Source of the DNA: Saccoglossus kowalevskii
Taxonomy: Eukaryota > Hemichordata > Enteropneusta > Harrimaniidae
Length of the DNA: 64,000 nucleotides
Direction: 5' to 3'
NCBI RefSeq assembly: GCF_000003605.2
Contig: NW_003141308.1
Coordinates: 331,661-395,660, forward strand
How positions within the stretch are numbered: the stretch's first letter is position 1; each line of letters starts with the position of its first letter. Shown here piece after piece: positions 1 to 13,624 of the stretch. The notes beneath the pieces are model-generated. The model had not been told where the DNA came from and searched no databases. It saw only the letters and a program-made list of their open reading frames with translations. The translations under genes and the position numbers were made by a program.

Positions 1-1221
1 AGACGAAACTGCAGACATTCAATTATGCGTATTAATTACGAAACCAGAAAGGTTGTCACACTGTAAATATTTCATTTGGAACTCATTGGAAGTATTCACA
101 ATATCCGAGCATGCACTAGAAGTATACTAGATAGTTGTATTTTATATCAAATAAAAATGTTATAACGATACGTGCACCTAGCATAACATAATTGTCTTTA
201 ATTGGAGTAAGCCGTAACCCTGGTTAAGCCTTGTCACAAGAAAACGTAGAATACGGCGACTATAACAAAATGCACTCTATGTGGTATCACCACCTGAAAT
301 CAGGACACACTATTGCGACATTCAATGTGTCATCCTGTGTCGTATTGGTACCAGTGATGATTTCTCGTCGACTATTAATCTTCGGGAATGGTCTATGATC
401 TCGGCGATGCTAATTTAAAAATTGACACCCACAATGGAATTCTTTTTTTTTAATTTTCATTCTTATCACAGTTGATTTGATGTGTGATTATGTTCATATA
501 TCACGTCGATTAGTAGGGCCTAATTCAAACTACCAAGCATAATACTATGCCTACGTGAATGCATTTTTGTAGGGAAATTCCCTTTGAATATTATAATAGA
601 GACAATCGTATTATCACTCTGGATACTTCGCTAAAAAAGTTAAATATCAGTTGTTGGAAATTGACAATAACATCATGATCATGATTCAAATCGATAACAA
701 TATGTGATTTTTTTAGCCCGTGCTCAGTACCGGGCAAAATTTTGAGACATGAAGAAATACTTTTACTATGGAAGCAATGTAAAAATGCGGGGTCAAAATC
801 TAATACGACACGGCGCGTTACTAACACAGTGACATCATTTTTTAAAATAAAAAATCGAGTCGTGACTTTTAATGAGAAAATCTAGTATTGTCTGATACAA
901 AAGTGGACAAACACCATATATGTACAATTTAACACTTTTGAAAATTTATAGTAGCAAAATGTGTTTTGAGTTGAAACGCGAGCATCCGAAAAAGAATTCG
1001 AACAGCAATGGCGGGATTTAGTGTACTGAAGACAATTAACGCAGTCGATAAACGGCGCATTACGTCAGCTTTCGTTCAGTGTAACTCACGAAAACCGTGA
1101 TTTAATTTTTTGATATAGTTACTCAACATTAGCAGAGCTTTCAACTAAATTTTGTCAACAATACAACTTCAACGTACGGCTTGACGGATATTGAATGTCT
1201 CTCATTTTGCACGTGCAATAC

Positions 1222-1224
<3 letters not shown>

Positions 1225-1293
<69 letters not shown>
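1225..1293. repeat. (TA)n microsatellite
   Basis: An uninterrupted run of about 34 TA dinucleotides. It is likely to vary in length between individuals and is a spot where assembly length is unreliable. Confidence 0.97.
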
Positions 1294-1294
<1 letters not shown>

Positions 1295-2344
1295 CCCACA
1301 ATTCAAATTCGCCCATTTGTGCATCGCGATACATAATAAATTAGACTAAGGATTGGGGTAGACAATTAGTGTGATACGCGACAAAGTTCTCACGAAAATT
1401 TAAGCAGATCACGCGAATTGCGAGAAGATCACACTAATGTACATGGTGGGAGTCTTTGAAAGAACTGGTTAGTGTTTGTTTCGGATTGTTCTGCAATGTC
1501 CTTGTACATCCGTAAAAGTGTATTATCTACGTATCGCATGCAAATATTCTGACAAACGTAAGTGGATTTTTTGCTCCGAAAATTGCTTATAATTAGTCAG
1601 ACAGGCATATGGTGATTCCTAAACGCACAACGATTCGTAAACGCAGTAGAAGAAACAAAATGGCGGCTACAACAAGTAAAACAGAGAATATTTACGCTGC
1701 AGCAAGCTGGAAGGTGCGACGGAAACACACCAGTCATCGAGGATTTGTGATTTTCGCGGTATTATAATAAAACAAATACCGGGGGTGCTTTTGAAAACCA
1801 TCAAGCTCGATAATATGATGAAGAGACAGTTATTTCCGTTGATCTATCCGAACAAAGACTACCTGTCAGCGCAAGATGTTACCCATTGAAAGCCATAAAT
1901 TTGAGATAATACCAAATGAAATCCAATAAAATTAGAAAACTAAATGGAATTGAAGGCAATTTATGCATTGAAAGCTCCTGATAAGCATATGTTCTTGAAA
2001 CCACTGTAATCGTGTGCAGACGACGCTAGATAAACGACATTGATTATTTTTAAATGAAAAAAACGAGGTTATTACAATCACTCGATGGCATAGATCATAT
2101 ACGGAGACAAGGAGCAGTTTTAATAGGCACTGCGTTGTTGTGAACACGTGTGACATGTCAAGTTATTCAAAAATGCTAACATTTTTGTTTTTGTTTCTTC
2201 CCACGACACGTTTAAAAATTTGAATCTAGATTACTTATGCAATTACAGAATAGTATTATTGATCCGAATATGCATATTCACACGAATTCAATGAGTTGCC
2301 ACGGCTTCGAAGCAGTCCGAACTCTGATACGTTTTTATTCTTAA

Positions 2345-2459
2345 TATTTAATTTATTTATTTATTTTCTAATTGTTCCTTTATGTATTAATGTTGATACT
2401 TTGAATGAGTACTAACTACTAAACCAGCCGAGAACAATAATAACAAATAAATAAATAAG
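2345..2459. repeat. Imperfect AT-rich inverted repeat
   Basis: A TTATTTATTTATTT arm followed by TCTAATTGTTCC near 2349-2376 is matched in reverse complement by an arm ending in AAATAAATAAATAAG near 2430-2458, with about 53 bases between. It has the form of a very short hairpin element, but the low-complexity arms could have paired by chance. No second copy was seen in the window. Confidence 0.4.
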
Positions 2460-5009
2460 CGATACATTGTCAACTTGTGTTGTTACCGACCCTCCTACTC
2501 CCACTTCTGTCGTATGCGCTCTCGCTCGCACACCCTTGCAACCAATAACTTGGTATGTACACCAACATCTTGGCAATATAGATAAACATATTATTTAATA
2601 CAAAAGTTAGTAAAATAATGTGAGTTTGATGAGTTGATCATGACGACTCAGACTCATGACATCACGTCCGACCATATCCGTCACAATTTTTCGCAAATAC
2701 TAGTAATCGAATCGACACTGGGCCTCGGATATTATATGTGGCGCAGACGTGCGGTCACTCACTAGAAAAAAAAAACATCGTTCTTTTTATTAAGTGTAAC
2801 TGTTATGCGTTATATGGCATCGTAAATTTATACGATTCTCTTTCTCCAAAATGGGTATATTAATTTGCGTTTCGGGAACTAGTGTTCTTTTAGACACACT
2901 GACAGCTGAAGCTTTGTAGAGAATAAAATAGAAGACTGTTTAAAAAAAGATTGGAAATATACACTGTTTCATTTGGAGAGATTCATACTCCAGCAGTGCC
3001 ACAGTAAATGAAATACAATTAAACAATCTGACGTGAACTTTGGGAAGCGACTACCAAACAATTTAGTTAAAGAGTAGAATAAAAAGATCAAAGAAAATAA
3101 ATGGAAGTCCCAATAAAATTTATGACTGAAAACTGTATAAACTTGTCTGCCCTTCGCGACTATTGTGTAATTTATTTAATTGCCAAAACGATTAACTCGA
3201 GTTAGCTATATTAGTTTCCAATTACACCGTGCCGTTAATGATACTAAAACACTAGTGTTCCGTCTCGTAAAATCCAACGATGTTTTGAACCGAAGGACGG
3301 TTCGCTGGTCTTGCCAGCTATGTTGGAAACACTCAGCTACATCTGTGGTAATTATGACGGGCTGGTGATGTAAAATCATTTTCGTTTGGCTAACCCCCCG
3401 GCGTCGCTGAATGGAAATGCATTGAATGTTGTTTGTGGTGCCCACCGTTTGATGGGAGCCGTTCCTTTTTTAACGACTGCGGTGGACGTTTAATGGGCCA
3501 ATATTAGTTCGCTAACTTCTTTCTGGTTGAGGTTTGTAACCGACATATCATACATCAAAAAGTTATCGACAATTTGGGATATATATTTCTCATTGTTTTA
3601 GGTATTACATATATTCCTGCTCAACCCAAACAAAAAGCTTGGCGGTCGAGTATAAGTGATCAAAGTAAAGGTAAATTAAAAAACCACAACACGACAATCG
3701 TATATGCCATAGAACGGGGTATAGCAATACAATCGGCAGTATACTGGACAGCAAAACAATATTTATAAATTATTTGCACTTACTCGACAATTCGAACGAT
3801 CTCGGTAATTTGCATAAATTAGATTCAAATGACAGCGTGGTGCCACAATTTCCCCTCTGAAAATAAAGCCACACAAAACACTTACCGTCACATTACGACA
3901 TACAAACGTGAGGTATTCGAAAGTATGAAGTACTTCCAATTACATCTCGCAATTTCCGGAACAACGATTCAATTGCCGGTGTTTTGCCTGAGTACTGGAA
4001 CACGAAGAACACTTTGCTTTGATGTAAAATTATCTTGCCTTTAATTTGACTTTTATTATTAAATTAGACAGTCGTTAATGTTATGACTAGTTTTAAAATC
4101 AATGCTAATATTTAGAATCACTAAGCTGCATAGCGCCGCGATTATGACAAAACGAAAAAAATGACGGTTTAAGCATAATTTTAATATTATTGATTTATGT
4201 CTTTGAATCATTGTATGCCTTCAAAACACCCATCACTTTCCAGACAGATAAATTAAGAAAAAAATCTATCTCCTTTACCATGTTATGCAAAAAATTATGT
4301 GGTTATTTTATAAAAGTGAATTCCCGTGTTTCTCAGTTTAAGCGACTAGATTTTGGAATCACGAACGCCGATTTTTAGCGATCTCTAGAGGGAAAACTAC
4401 AATTGGCGGTGGCGTTAGCAACAATGTGAGCTTTAGATTTTGTATACGACCAAGATTGAGGATAACATGAATAACCAGTTTACATGTTAAATACAGATTC
4501 CGGGAGCGTCTGCTGAAAGAATTCTCAAAGCCTATCAATAAAGTTACCCATTCAATCACACACCACTAGAGGTCTGGGATCCAATGGAAGGTTCTCTGGT
4601 TACACGTTCACACGTTCAACATAGACTGCCATTACAAGTCTGTTAAAACCAATAATAATGCGTGATTTGAACAAAGTAACGTCTGTCGGACTTGAACGGT
4701 ACGCGGTTTACCTTGCGAGGAAATTCGCTAAGTTATCAGAATGGCAACTATTTTGCCATGCTAGGGACGTTTTAAAAAATTGTAATTTTTTCTTGTACGC
4801 TGACATACAGTCTCGAACCATTACAAATTACGCGGAATCATGATGAACACTGTCAACAAAGCACAGAAATATAGAAAGAACTGAAAGTGATGCTTTAATT
4901 TAAAAGTTTTTTTGACTTAATATGCATGATGGTCAGTGTATTCTGCATTCGAGTTGCATGATGGTCGCAACGTGACCGTCGGATAATAGAGAAAGTACCA
5001 TATCTCACG

Positions 5010-5590
5010 TAATTGGGACCCCGAGATTGGGAATTCGTGAATGTACTTTTTCGTGTGTTTGTGATCCAGGGATTGGGTAATCGGGATTGTGTTTTGTGAC
5101 TCGTGATTGTTTCCTAGGGATTGGGAAATCAGGAAGGCGTTAGGGTTGCGTAATTTCCCCCATGGATTGAAGAACTCGGGAAGGTGTTTAGTCTCGCGTG
5201 ATTCTTCCCCAGGGATTTAGAAATCGGAAATCTGTTTTGTCTTGCATGATTGTGATCCAGGGATTGGGAAAGCGAAAATCTGTTTGTCTCGTGTGTTTGT
5301 TTCCCATGGATTTGGGAACACGGGGAAGTAGTTAGTCTCGCGTGATTGTTTCCCGGGAATTGGGAAAGCGAAAATCTGTTTTATCTCGCTTGATTGTGAC
5401 CCAGGGATTGTGAAAGCAAAAATTTTTTTTTTTGTCTCAGGTATTTGGAAACTCGGGAATGTGTTTAGTCTCGCGTGCTTGTTTCCGATCGATTGGGAAA
5501 TCGGGAGGGTGTTTTGTCTTGCGAGATTGTGACCGAGGGATTGGAAAATCGGGAATGTGTATTTTTTCCACGTGATTGTGATCCCAAACA
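5010..5590. repeat. 48-bp minisatellite array (about 12 units)
   Basis: Degenerate tandem copies of a unit that reads roughly as gattgtgacccagggattgg, then gaaatcgggaa, then a tgttttgtctcgcgt segment. One clean unit (5341-5388) is 48 bases long. Because 48 is a multiple of three, the minus strand stays open for 130 codons (5609 down to 5217) and spells a 16-residue repeat around FAFPIPGSQS and ETKQI. No ATG context, splice site or known family suggests that this peptide is made; the open frame is best explained by the period. Units differ from each other by many substitutions, so the array is not young. Confidence 0.85.
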
Positions 5591-7450
5591 CGAGTGAGCG
5601 TGACGTCATATGACGAGCAATGCCGGGCTAAACATAAAGTAATTTTCTTTCAAATTATATTGGATATATGTTAATCAGTTGCCTAACATGTATATTAGAC
5701 ATTACGTGTTTTTTTTCACTTTCTGATTGTAAGAAATGATATTTTACCACTGCTTTGTTCACGATCGCGTCAAACTACGTGAGATTCTCAAAATTACCGC
5801 AAAACTCTCCCAATTCTCATCGAGGAGCGCACCCAGACAACTACTATGTGTTCCTATACTTTTGGCACGCACACTTACTTATCTGATAACTAATAATAAT
5901 AATAATAATAATTGTGAGATCCAAATTTCGCGATCATTTGATCTATATTATCATGATTAACTTCACCATAATTTTATATTTTTATTTTAAGTACTGCGAA
6001 TACAAATTACCCCCAACTGTGACTAGTTATGCAGCTGTGACATGGACCGTTGCTTGATATGAAATTGAGATAGTGAATATGATCAGAACTTTGAGATTAT
6101 CTATGAATTTCATTTCCGCCAGGCTAGTATAGTTGATTCATTGACCCCCCCCCCTAACCGTCCATTCATTACACCATCGTGGGGGTGTTTGTAATCTGTC
6201 CCATATTGCGCACATCACGTGGGTTGATACGTCAGTGGGCACGAAATATAAATCAGCACGCGTGTTCACGTTGGGAAACTATTCATGAAATTGGTCAACG
6301 ACGTGCCAATTAGCTAAAATGTTTGTCCCGAGATTTGTTCTGGTCCCAGTAGACCAGTATGCGAGGTTTGTGTGTAAGGCGCGTCATGGATAAACTTAAT
6401 CACGACGACAGTGTCGTCAGTGACATGCAATATGTGATCACAATCGATGCATTTGGATTTAAAACGCAATCTTACAGTATTAAAAAAAATCATTTTTTTT
6501 TGTCAATTCTCCGAGTGTTCAATATTTAATTAGTGCTGTCTGCAATTTAACCGTATATCGTTGAATTAAAGCGCCTCGGGTCGCTGTTCCGCGTCGTCGT
6601 GTTCGAGACGGGTTCCATGTGACGTACTACACAACGCGTTTGTTTGCTGAACATGAAAATCGGTAATGTCCACTGATTGTTGTGGTACGTACGGACGCAT
6701 TAAAAAATACACGCTCATTTATTAAATTGTCAGTATTTTTACTAGTTATCCGTGTTTCATCGTTGCATCCGTCGTATAGCAAGTGTTTCACTTTCATCAA
6801 GCGAATGTTGTACAATGTACTGCAAAAACAACGCTTTCAGATATTGGTGAATCATAATTACATTTTGTCAACAACAGAATAAAAAAAATAACACATTTTC
6901 GCCCATGTCACACGCAATAGCGCACAATATACAGATTTTTGGCTGAGCGAAATGTTTATTCAAATACGTGACAAAGTTATCAATTATTTTTATCCGTGAC
7001 GTCAGATGTCGTTGAACTCTATGCTCCAATGAACAATAGGTCGTTATCGAACGTTGGTGGCAGTATAAGAATATAAAGCGAAAGAAAAAGTGTTTGTAGC
7101 TGCAGTGCAATTTGACGAAAATATAAACCATTTCATGCGAACGGTTCATGTATTTAATAGCAAAGTTTGTTTTGAGATAAATGATAAGAATACTGAAAAA
7201 AATTAATTTTCAGTATCTCATTTGAAGAACATATTGAAAATCAAGTTTTTAAGAGAATTTGAGTCCTGTCTTTCCCCATAATGTTTTCATTTAATTCATC
7301 GCCATGATCGAAATTATGTTCCTGAGTTTATATTCTACAATGGTAGGTCGAGGCAAGCTGCATAGTAATGTGTAGGTACCAGGAACGAAAAAATTAAATG
7401 AAACTGAAATAAAATAAAATGGTCTCCGTTTATGTTTGAAATAATCGCTG
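5591..7450. other. Gene-free stretch
   Basis: No recognisable gene. It contains a short AAT run (about 5889-5912), a run of nine or more C at about 6146 and AT-rich stretches. Overlapping frames near 6.6-6.9 kb on both strands have no family features. Confidence 0.6.
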
Positions 7451-7565
7451 AATCTAAAGAGCGTTTGTCATACAGTGCGTGTTCAAATTTCGGAGAATAT
7501 AACGTCGCTATGGAACACACGTCATACACGGCGCAGCGCGGCGCGACGACCACTGCCCTTTAAAA
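7451..7565 (+). mobile_element. MITE-like element, family T1 (diverged short copy)
   Basis: The right end reads gcgcgacgaccactgccctt followed by TAAA, matching the terminal inverted repeat seen at 17.5, 18.7, 19.3 and 29.2 kb. The left end (aatctaaagagcgtttgtca) aligns position by position with the 17.49 kb copy but has lost most of its GC bases. Both copies then share a GCGTGTTC-AATTTC block and a CGTCGCTATG block. Non-coding and about 115 bp long. No transposase of the family is visible in this window. Confidence 0.65.
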
Positions 7566-10306
7566 CCAACATTCCGAAACAAATACACAAAATTAACACC
7601 AGCATCCTGATATCGACTGAAATGTAAATACAATGTAGGTATTCTCTCTTTTTGAGCAGCGCTTTTAACTTTGAAAGCAAAGTTGTTGTTATGATGTCAT
7701 GTCATCAGATGCGTGAAGTAAAGGATGACCTTTGGGTGACGTATATATGACGTAACTACTTTGTTTCTCATAAACACTGGAGCAAAACTTAAAGAATCCG
7801 GGGATCAAACAAGAAAAACTTTCATGATCGTCATTTCTGTTTTTAGTTTTTCAGTTAATCCACATATTAAGCCTCTCTAACAACGCCATTGAATCCATGT
7901 CCGCAGAAACAAGTAAAGCCGGGCTTGAAAGAAACGATGCCCCGTAGCCACAGTAATGGGGGCTGTCAGAAACACTTGCAATAGACAACGACCTGATTGA
8001 ATTTAAACGTCGAAATAGGTGCTTATACGCTATACGAAGAAAGCTAGTTGTATAAAGCAGTATCATCAGTGCGTATGTAGTATGAATCTACCCGTGAAAC
8101 GACCAACTGAGTCAATAAAACAGTCTCTTTTAAACCACATTGTGATCAATAATGTTTCTCATATGTATTCCAATACTTTATTGAGCAGCCTACAAAGAAT
8201 ACCATTCGGTAGTTATTGTACGTTTTAGTGGAAACATAAATTTAACTGAACACGAACAGATTTGTCATCGACATTCATTCAAGTTTCCGGGAAAAAAATA
8301 GTAGTATACACACCATACAGCGTATACTCGACAATGCGATAAATCGATTATGGAGATGCCTTTTTACAAATCCAGTGTTTGTGGACTCTCCATATCTATT
8401 TAAATTGTCAGTCTCTGAAAACGACATATGAGAAGTTACGAAACCGAGTATTTGTTGAAATTGAAAATTACAACGGCGTGAAATTCGGGCTTTCTAAATA
8501 AACAAATCATGCGATTGCGGTGTGCCGTTATGCTGATCGTTTATTATTTTGCCTATGAGTGGAAACTCGTGGAAACTGTATAAAATAAACGTCGCTAACA
8601 TACTGTTGTAACAATTGAAACGTATGTTTTTTTTGTGTTATGAGATTTTATTGTAATAAAATCGGCGTACATTTATTCTCTGTAATTAGGTTCTATGCCT
8701 GGTTTACAAACGCCTCGGCAACATATGTACAAGTAATTATTATATGAATTGAGGTTAGATTATATTTGACATTTGATAAGGCTCGTTTCACTGACGACAT
8801 GTAATCTCGGAGTACCGGTGACGCAAACATTAACGTTTGCTTCATATTTCACTTACCGCGCGCGTGGCACGTGATGGTCTCGCTGGTGACGTTGGCACAT
8901 TTTATTTCATTTCATTTCATCATATATATTCCTCTCTTTCCAGCCAAAGCGTATCTGGAAAAGAGTCTACTTTCAGAGAAAGTGTAACCATTTTATCCGA
9001 CGTATACTATATATTATAAAGTAGATACCCTCAGGGTCCAATACATATTTATTGGTATTTTGCTTCACAAGACTGGGTTTATTTTGTCAATATGGCACTG
9101 TTTCAAGTTGTTCCCAAAAATATAGACACCAATAAACTCAAAAACTTACTATGTTCTTGTTATTATAGAAATTGCGAGTTTGTGATTATTTCAGAATACA
9201 CCGACTCTCATCGGTTATATTTGTAATGGTTATCACCTAGAAAATATGGTGTTTCCCTAAATCTGAAAATGAGTATGGAAAACAGTTCTACTTCGGTCCC
9301 GTGGGTGATAAACTAAATTAATGCCATACTGTAAACCACAAATTTTCGGTGAATTTCATGAATAGACAAAATCGCAAAATCCCAGGTCATTAAGCCAGCG
9401 GCTATCATAGACTTGCAATAAGGGTAAGTCCCAGATATCCGGCGGCAATTCGATATTCGTTGTGGCCGTTAACTGGACGCTGATTGTTTTGCGTTGCATG
9501 GAAGACAATGGCACTCAACGCCGAAAACTTTGCGCCCACTCCGGCTGGACGCAGGTACTTGCGATACCACAAGCCTGGCAAGTTGGCCAAATCTAAAATC
9601 TTTTTCGCGCTTCTTTGTGTGCCAACAACGGGGCCGATCTCGCAATATCATTGTGGTGAATATACACGCTTAGACCACGCAGTGTTTACCACGGATCTGA
9701 CGCTTTGAAGCATCTCGGAAGCGAATATAAGAGTACGTTCTGATGAAAAAAATGCAAAGAATACATAAGCATTTCTACAAATATATTGAGGGTAATAGTC
9801 GTAAAGGTCGTTCAGAATTACAATGTAGCTTCAACTTTGGCGATTTCTGGCTATGAAGCATATTGGTTCAATAAGAAAAACAAACAAACATTGGCAATAG
9901 AGGGCGCTACCACACAACCATGGTAGCTCTGTACTTTGAAATTGAAATAACAACACGGCGGATTTTTCTATGCCTTATAAGTGCAACGTCTGCTGAAATA
10001 AACGCGCGGTCATAATGAGTTGTTTTGATCGGATGATGTCCAAAAGATCTATCTAGTCAACGTAAATGTGTTCACAGTTAATCGTATGTTCTAATTTCTG
10101 TGGATAAAAAAAGTCACTGCACGTTTCAAGTTGTGGACAAGTCTTTTTTGTTGGTGGATATCCGTTGTGTGGGTGTAATTATGGGCCAACGAATCTCGTA
10201 ACTTCCGGTTACAATCGAAGACAACGCGACTATACCCAACAGAAAGTTTTCCTATTTGCATGTTCTACTAGTACTATTATTACCCGGGGTACATGGTATA
10301 AACGGT
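7566..10306. other. Gene-free stretch
   Basis: No recognisable gene. A frame at 9484-9708 (+) of 74 codons has ordinary amino-acid composition but no motif I know. A TACTGTAAACCAC word followed by TTTTCGGTG near 9330-9355 resembles the ends of the T4/T5 elements and may be a half-copy. Confidence 0.55.
9893..9927 (+). promoter_or_regulatory. CTCF-like motif next to a small hairpin
   Basis: GGCAATAGAGGGCGCTAC (9893-9910) closely fits the CTCF core consensus CCANNAGRKGGCRS. It overlaps a perfect 7-bp hairpin, GCTACCA at 9906-9912 with TGGTAGC at 9921-9927. CTCF is present in most bilaterians, so a site is possible, but one motif match is weak evidence and such words are also spread by repeats. 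Confidence 0.3.
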
Positions 10307-10494
10307 ATACTGTGGAATACTTTATTTTCGCTGGAATGGTTTTTTGGGCGTTTTGTATGGAATTTATTTTCACTGATTTTTGATTAGTTTAATGTAAAAT
10401 ATAGGAAAAAAGTATATTCGCTGGATTTTATTTTCACGGAATCATCCCTTCAGCGAAAATAAATTCCAAGCGAAAGTAAAGTATTCTACAATAA
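10307..10494 (+). mobile_element. MITE-like element, family T4
   Basis: Ends are inverted copies: TACTGTGGAATACTTTATTT then TCGCTGG on the left, and on the right AGCGAAAGTAAAGTATTCTA then CAATA. The internal sequence repeats TTTATTTTCGCTGG-type words on both strands. About 188 bp and non-coding. It shares the end form TACTGTRRAA with the 22.96 kb element (T5), so the two are probably subfamilies of one non-autonomous DNA transposon. Confidence 0.75.
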
Positions 10495-11013
10495 ACGTCA
10501 CAACTATACATTGTTTTTCAGACTACTTTACAAACAGTTACCAACATTTGCAAAAACACTCATTTTTTTTTTTCATTTTAGGTATGTATTCGATCGTCAC
10601 TATTATTTTATTGCGTCATGATAGACAGTTGACCGAATCTAATCCTGAAATGAGAGTAAGTCATTGTTTAACACGTGGCGGCGCCCTACAGCCATGACCA
10701 TTCAAGCGCCTATACACTTCGTTGGCTCCCGGCGTCCCGTGCGAACGGCATAGGTCTTTGAAAGTGGTTAATAAAAATGATCAGTGCATGTGGCGGTGGG
10801 TGGCAGTTAACGTACTCTAATTTAACTCATCATTCTCCAAAACCGCCATGTTAGTCAGTTTTCTATGAAAATCATCAATCTACATCAATGTATACGTATA
10901 CGTATACTGAGAACTACTACTAGTATACGGTGTTGGATAATAACTGTTTCAGACTTGAATTCAATCTATTACGAGTTGTTTGTGTAATTTGAAACCCGTT
11001 TTATCCGCTTCTT

Positions 11014-11161
11014 AAATTTAAAGCGGGGAGTCGTCACCTGCGCATGCGTCACAAACAAGCGTCTACCCATGAGCCTTTGCGTTTTTAGTGTGTGTTATTA
11101 TCGTCGCTTGGAACTCAATTCCCGCGCGTGCGCAGGCGACAACACTCCCACTTTAAGCATC
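11014..11161 (+). mobile_element. MITE-like element, family T2 (full copy)
   Basis: The left end TTTAAAGCGGGGAGTCGTCA is followed by CCTGCGCATGCGTCA. The right end is its inverted, slightly diverged copy, from GCGCGTGCGCAGGCGAC to CACTCCCACTTTAAG. The interior (CAAGCGTCTACCCATGA, CTTTGCGTTTT, GTGTGTGTTATTATCGTCGCTTGG) matches the 34.96 kb copy closely. About 148 bp and non-coding. Each end carries an NRF1-like GCGCATGCGC-type site. Confidence 0.8.
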
Positions 11162-12394
11162 TGGAAAATACTAACTTGGTGGTGTTAGAAAGTTGAATAA
11201 CCTAGCATGGATGTTATGTTCTCGAAAGAAAATACTGTAGACTATGTAATACTCCCACGTGAAAAACAAACAATCCCGTCAAGAAATTTGAAAGCAGTGC
11301 GACAATTCAAAAAAGTACATATAGTAAGCAAGTATATTTGTCTTTTTTCTACGCGTTATAAATATTGTTTATGAACACCAATAATTCATAACAAACATAC
11401 ATATCTCTGCAAGTTATTCTAGCATCAACAAAAACATATATTAAACTTCACCACCAGACTTTCTCGTCCAAATTTGTCTGCACTTTTTTCTAATATTTTT
11501 CAATATTTCTGAAAATAAAACCTAGTTTTGGGGCCAACAGACGAAATTTTAGTCAATTTTCAGTTTTTACTCAAAACATTTGATATTTTTTGTCCCAATC
11601 TTCTGAAGGAAAGTGCAAATTATACTGGACTGTTTTGTGAATTTGTGATGAAAAGAGGGAACTGATGGTGGAAAACAATTCAACTTGAACAATTAAACAA
11701 TTCTCTACGGACCCCACAGAAATATTCTGCTTGACTATGAATTGCTAATGATGTACATTTGGTAGACTGGTGCAGTCGGGGCTATTAAGTTGTTTTTGTA
11801 GTTTAAATAAAATCAAAAAAAAAATCGCGAAATGGAGGTGTTATCGCGAAATCACCCCGACTGGTTTATTCTGCAGGAAATTCATTCATGATGCACATAT
11901 TATAATGAGGTAGGCGCGGAAATACGTGCACAATGAGGTCAACATGGTAAAGGTCACACTGCAGTCCCAACATGGCGGCACGTTGGAATTCGAGTTTGTC
12001 GTAGTCGTCGTTTTTAATTCATCACAATGTGTAAAAAAAGTAACTCGTACTAGTCGTAGAATTAAACAAAAATCGGCTGCTACAATCAGCGGACGTCTTC
12101 TCGGTCAGAGGTCAGTTGAAGAGACGTTGTGATTGGCTTAGATGATTGTCAATTAGAACACTCATTACCATAATTACCCGTTGAAAATCGACATTACAAT
12201 GTCACTGTGACTCAATAGTAATAAACTACAGCAGTACATAATCTAAAAAATATGAATAAAATGACATAGCTTATGCCTCTTTAATATTTGATAGAATTAG
12301 TAAACATAACTTGACAATATTTTTAATGTTTATCAGGGTAGTAGCCAACAGCGAACACAGTATGTGCTGTTTTCTGCAGGGGTCAAATATCCAC

Positions 12395-12467
12395 TGTGTT
12401 TGATTTATCAGCGAAATACGTGAAAATAAAATCAAGCGAATAATTAAGCCCTGTATAGTAGTACATA
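12395..12467 (-). mobile_element. MITE-like relic, family T5 (one end)
   Basis: On the minus strand this reads TACTATACAGGGCTTAATTA, then TTCGCTTGATTTTATTTTCA, then a TATTTCGCTGA block. That follows the left end of the 22.96 kb element almost word for word. The other end is missing. Confidence 0.5.
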
Positions 12468-13606
12468 ACTCTCATGTCATCATCCGCAATTACAAATAGG
12501 CTTTAAGTCGCTGCCCGAGTTGAAAGAGCGTCGCCTCTGCGTTTTGCATGCCAGTATATATTACCGTATTCAACTTATTGCCAGCGAATTTACAGGGGCG
12601 TCGTAAATATGGCGGCCATTGGATAATGCTCATAGTTGCACTAACCCACTTACTTTCAGATGATCATGTATTTCTGTCGTTTGTGTCTTTGACGTAATCG
12701 ATCATCAAGATTTGACAACTACATCACTATTTATATACATAATATTATATACTAGTACACAGCAGATCGCGAACTTATTAACTATTTACCGGTGTTCATA
12801 ATAACCCAAACTGTTCGAATTCTACTTTAAAATAAGGGAAACGCGGATACGGTAGACCAAGGCACTTAATTCGCTTACAGTGGTCGCCAAGGAATAGTGT
12901 ATAAACCCAGTTCATGTCACTTTTTACGGTAAGTGTCCAAGAGGGTTTGAACACAGTCAGTTTGAAGCCCTCTTCCCACCTGTTTGTGTCTCAGGTCGGG
13001 GTAAAGGGGAACAACTCAGCACACGTATGTGTCAAGTGTCAAAAAAAAGTGTTCCCTTCAACAAGTAGTTTGTTAGCCGCGATATACATAGTTTTACCAA
13101 TACATCACCACGCAAAGATTCGAATAATAACGTGTTCTAAATTTACTTGTCATTTTATGAAACGGCCAAATTAATCAGATTACAAAAAAAATCAATATTT
13201 TATGACAATATATCTGTATATACGTACCTTGAACAAAACAGATTTGTGCACACGTTGTTGGTGGATGCCAAGTTTTAAATTAAAAATTTTATTATCTCTG
13301 CCCAAGTTTAAAAATCTGGAAAAAATTGGTACTTCACAGCGTGTCTCGTTGTGGATCGGTTAAAATACACACACATTTGTACTTTGTACGGGACAAATAT
13401 GAGACTGCAATCTCAGTATTGCATTTGTATAAAAAAAGCTAGTCTATCTACTAAAGAAGGCGGGCTGACTGAAAACAAATACTGTATATTCTCATTAAAC
13501 GGTGCAAATTCAGTGTGCCAATCTCTATTCAGCCTGTTCATGATGAGTTCTAGCAATTACCAAGAAGCAGCTATCACGAGAAACAAGAACACGAGTCGGA
13601 CATGCG

Positions 13607-13624
13607 CCGACACTAGGTGGCGCC
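13607..13624 (+). promoter_or_regulatory. CTCF-like motif
   Basis: GACACTAGGTGGCGCC is one of the best matches in the window to the CTCF core (CCASYAGRKGGCRS), including CACTAGGTGGCGCC without a gap. It lies in DNA with no gene. The evidence is sequence match only. Confidence 0.35.

Larger units (their letters stand above)
1..5009. other. Gene-free stretch
   Basis: I recognise no coding region on either strand; open frames are short and have no family features. Seen in it: a TA microsatellite, an imperfect AT-rich inverted repeat near 2.4 kb, and an AAAATGGCGGC word at about 1657 whose ATG opens an 18-codon frame running into a GTGCGA donor-like site at 1714. That could be a first exon, but nothing downstream supports it. 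Confidence 0.6.
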
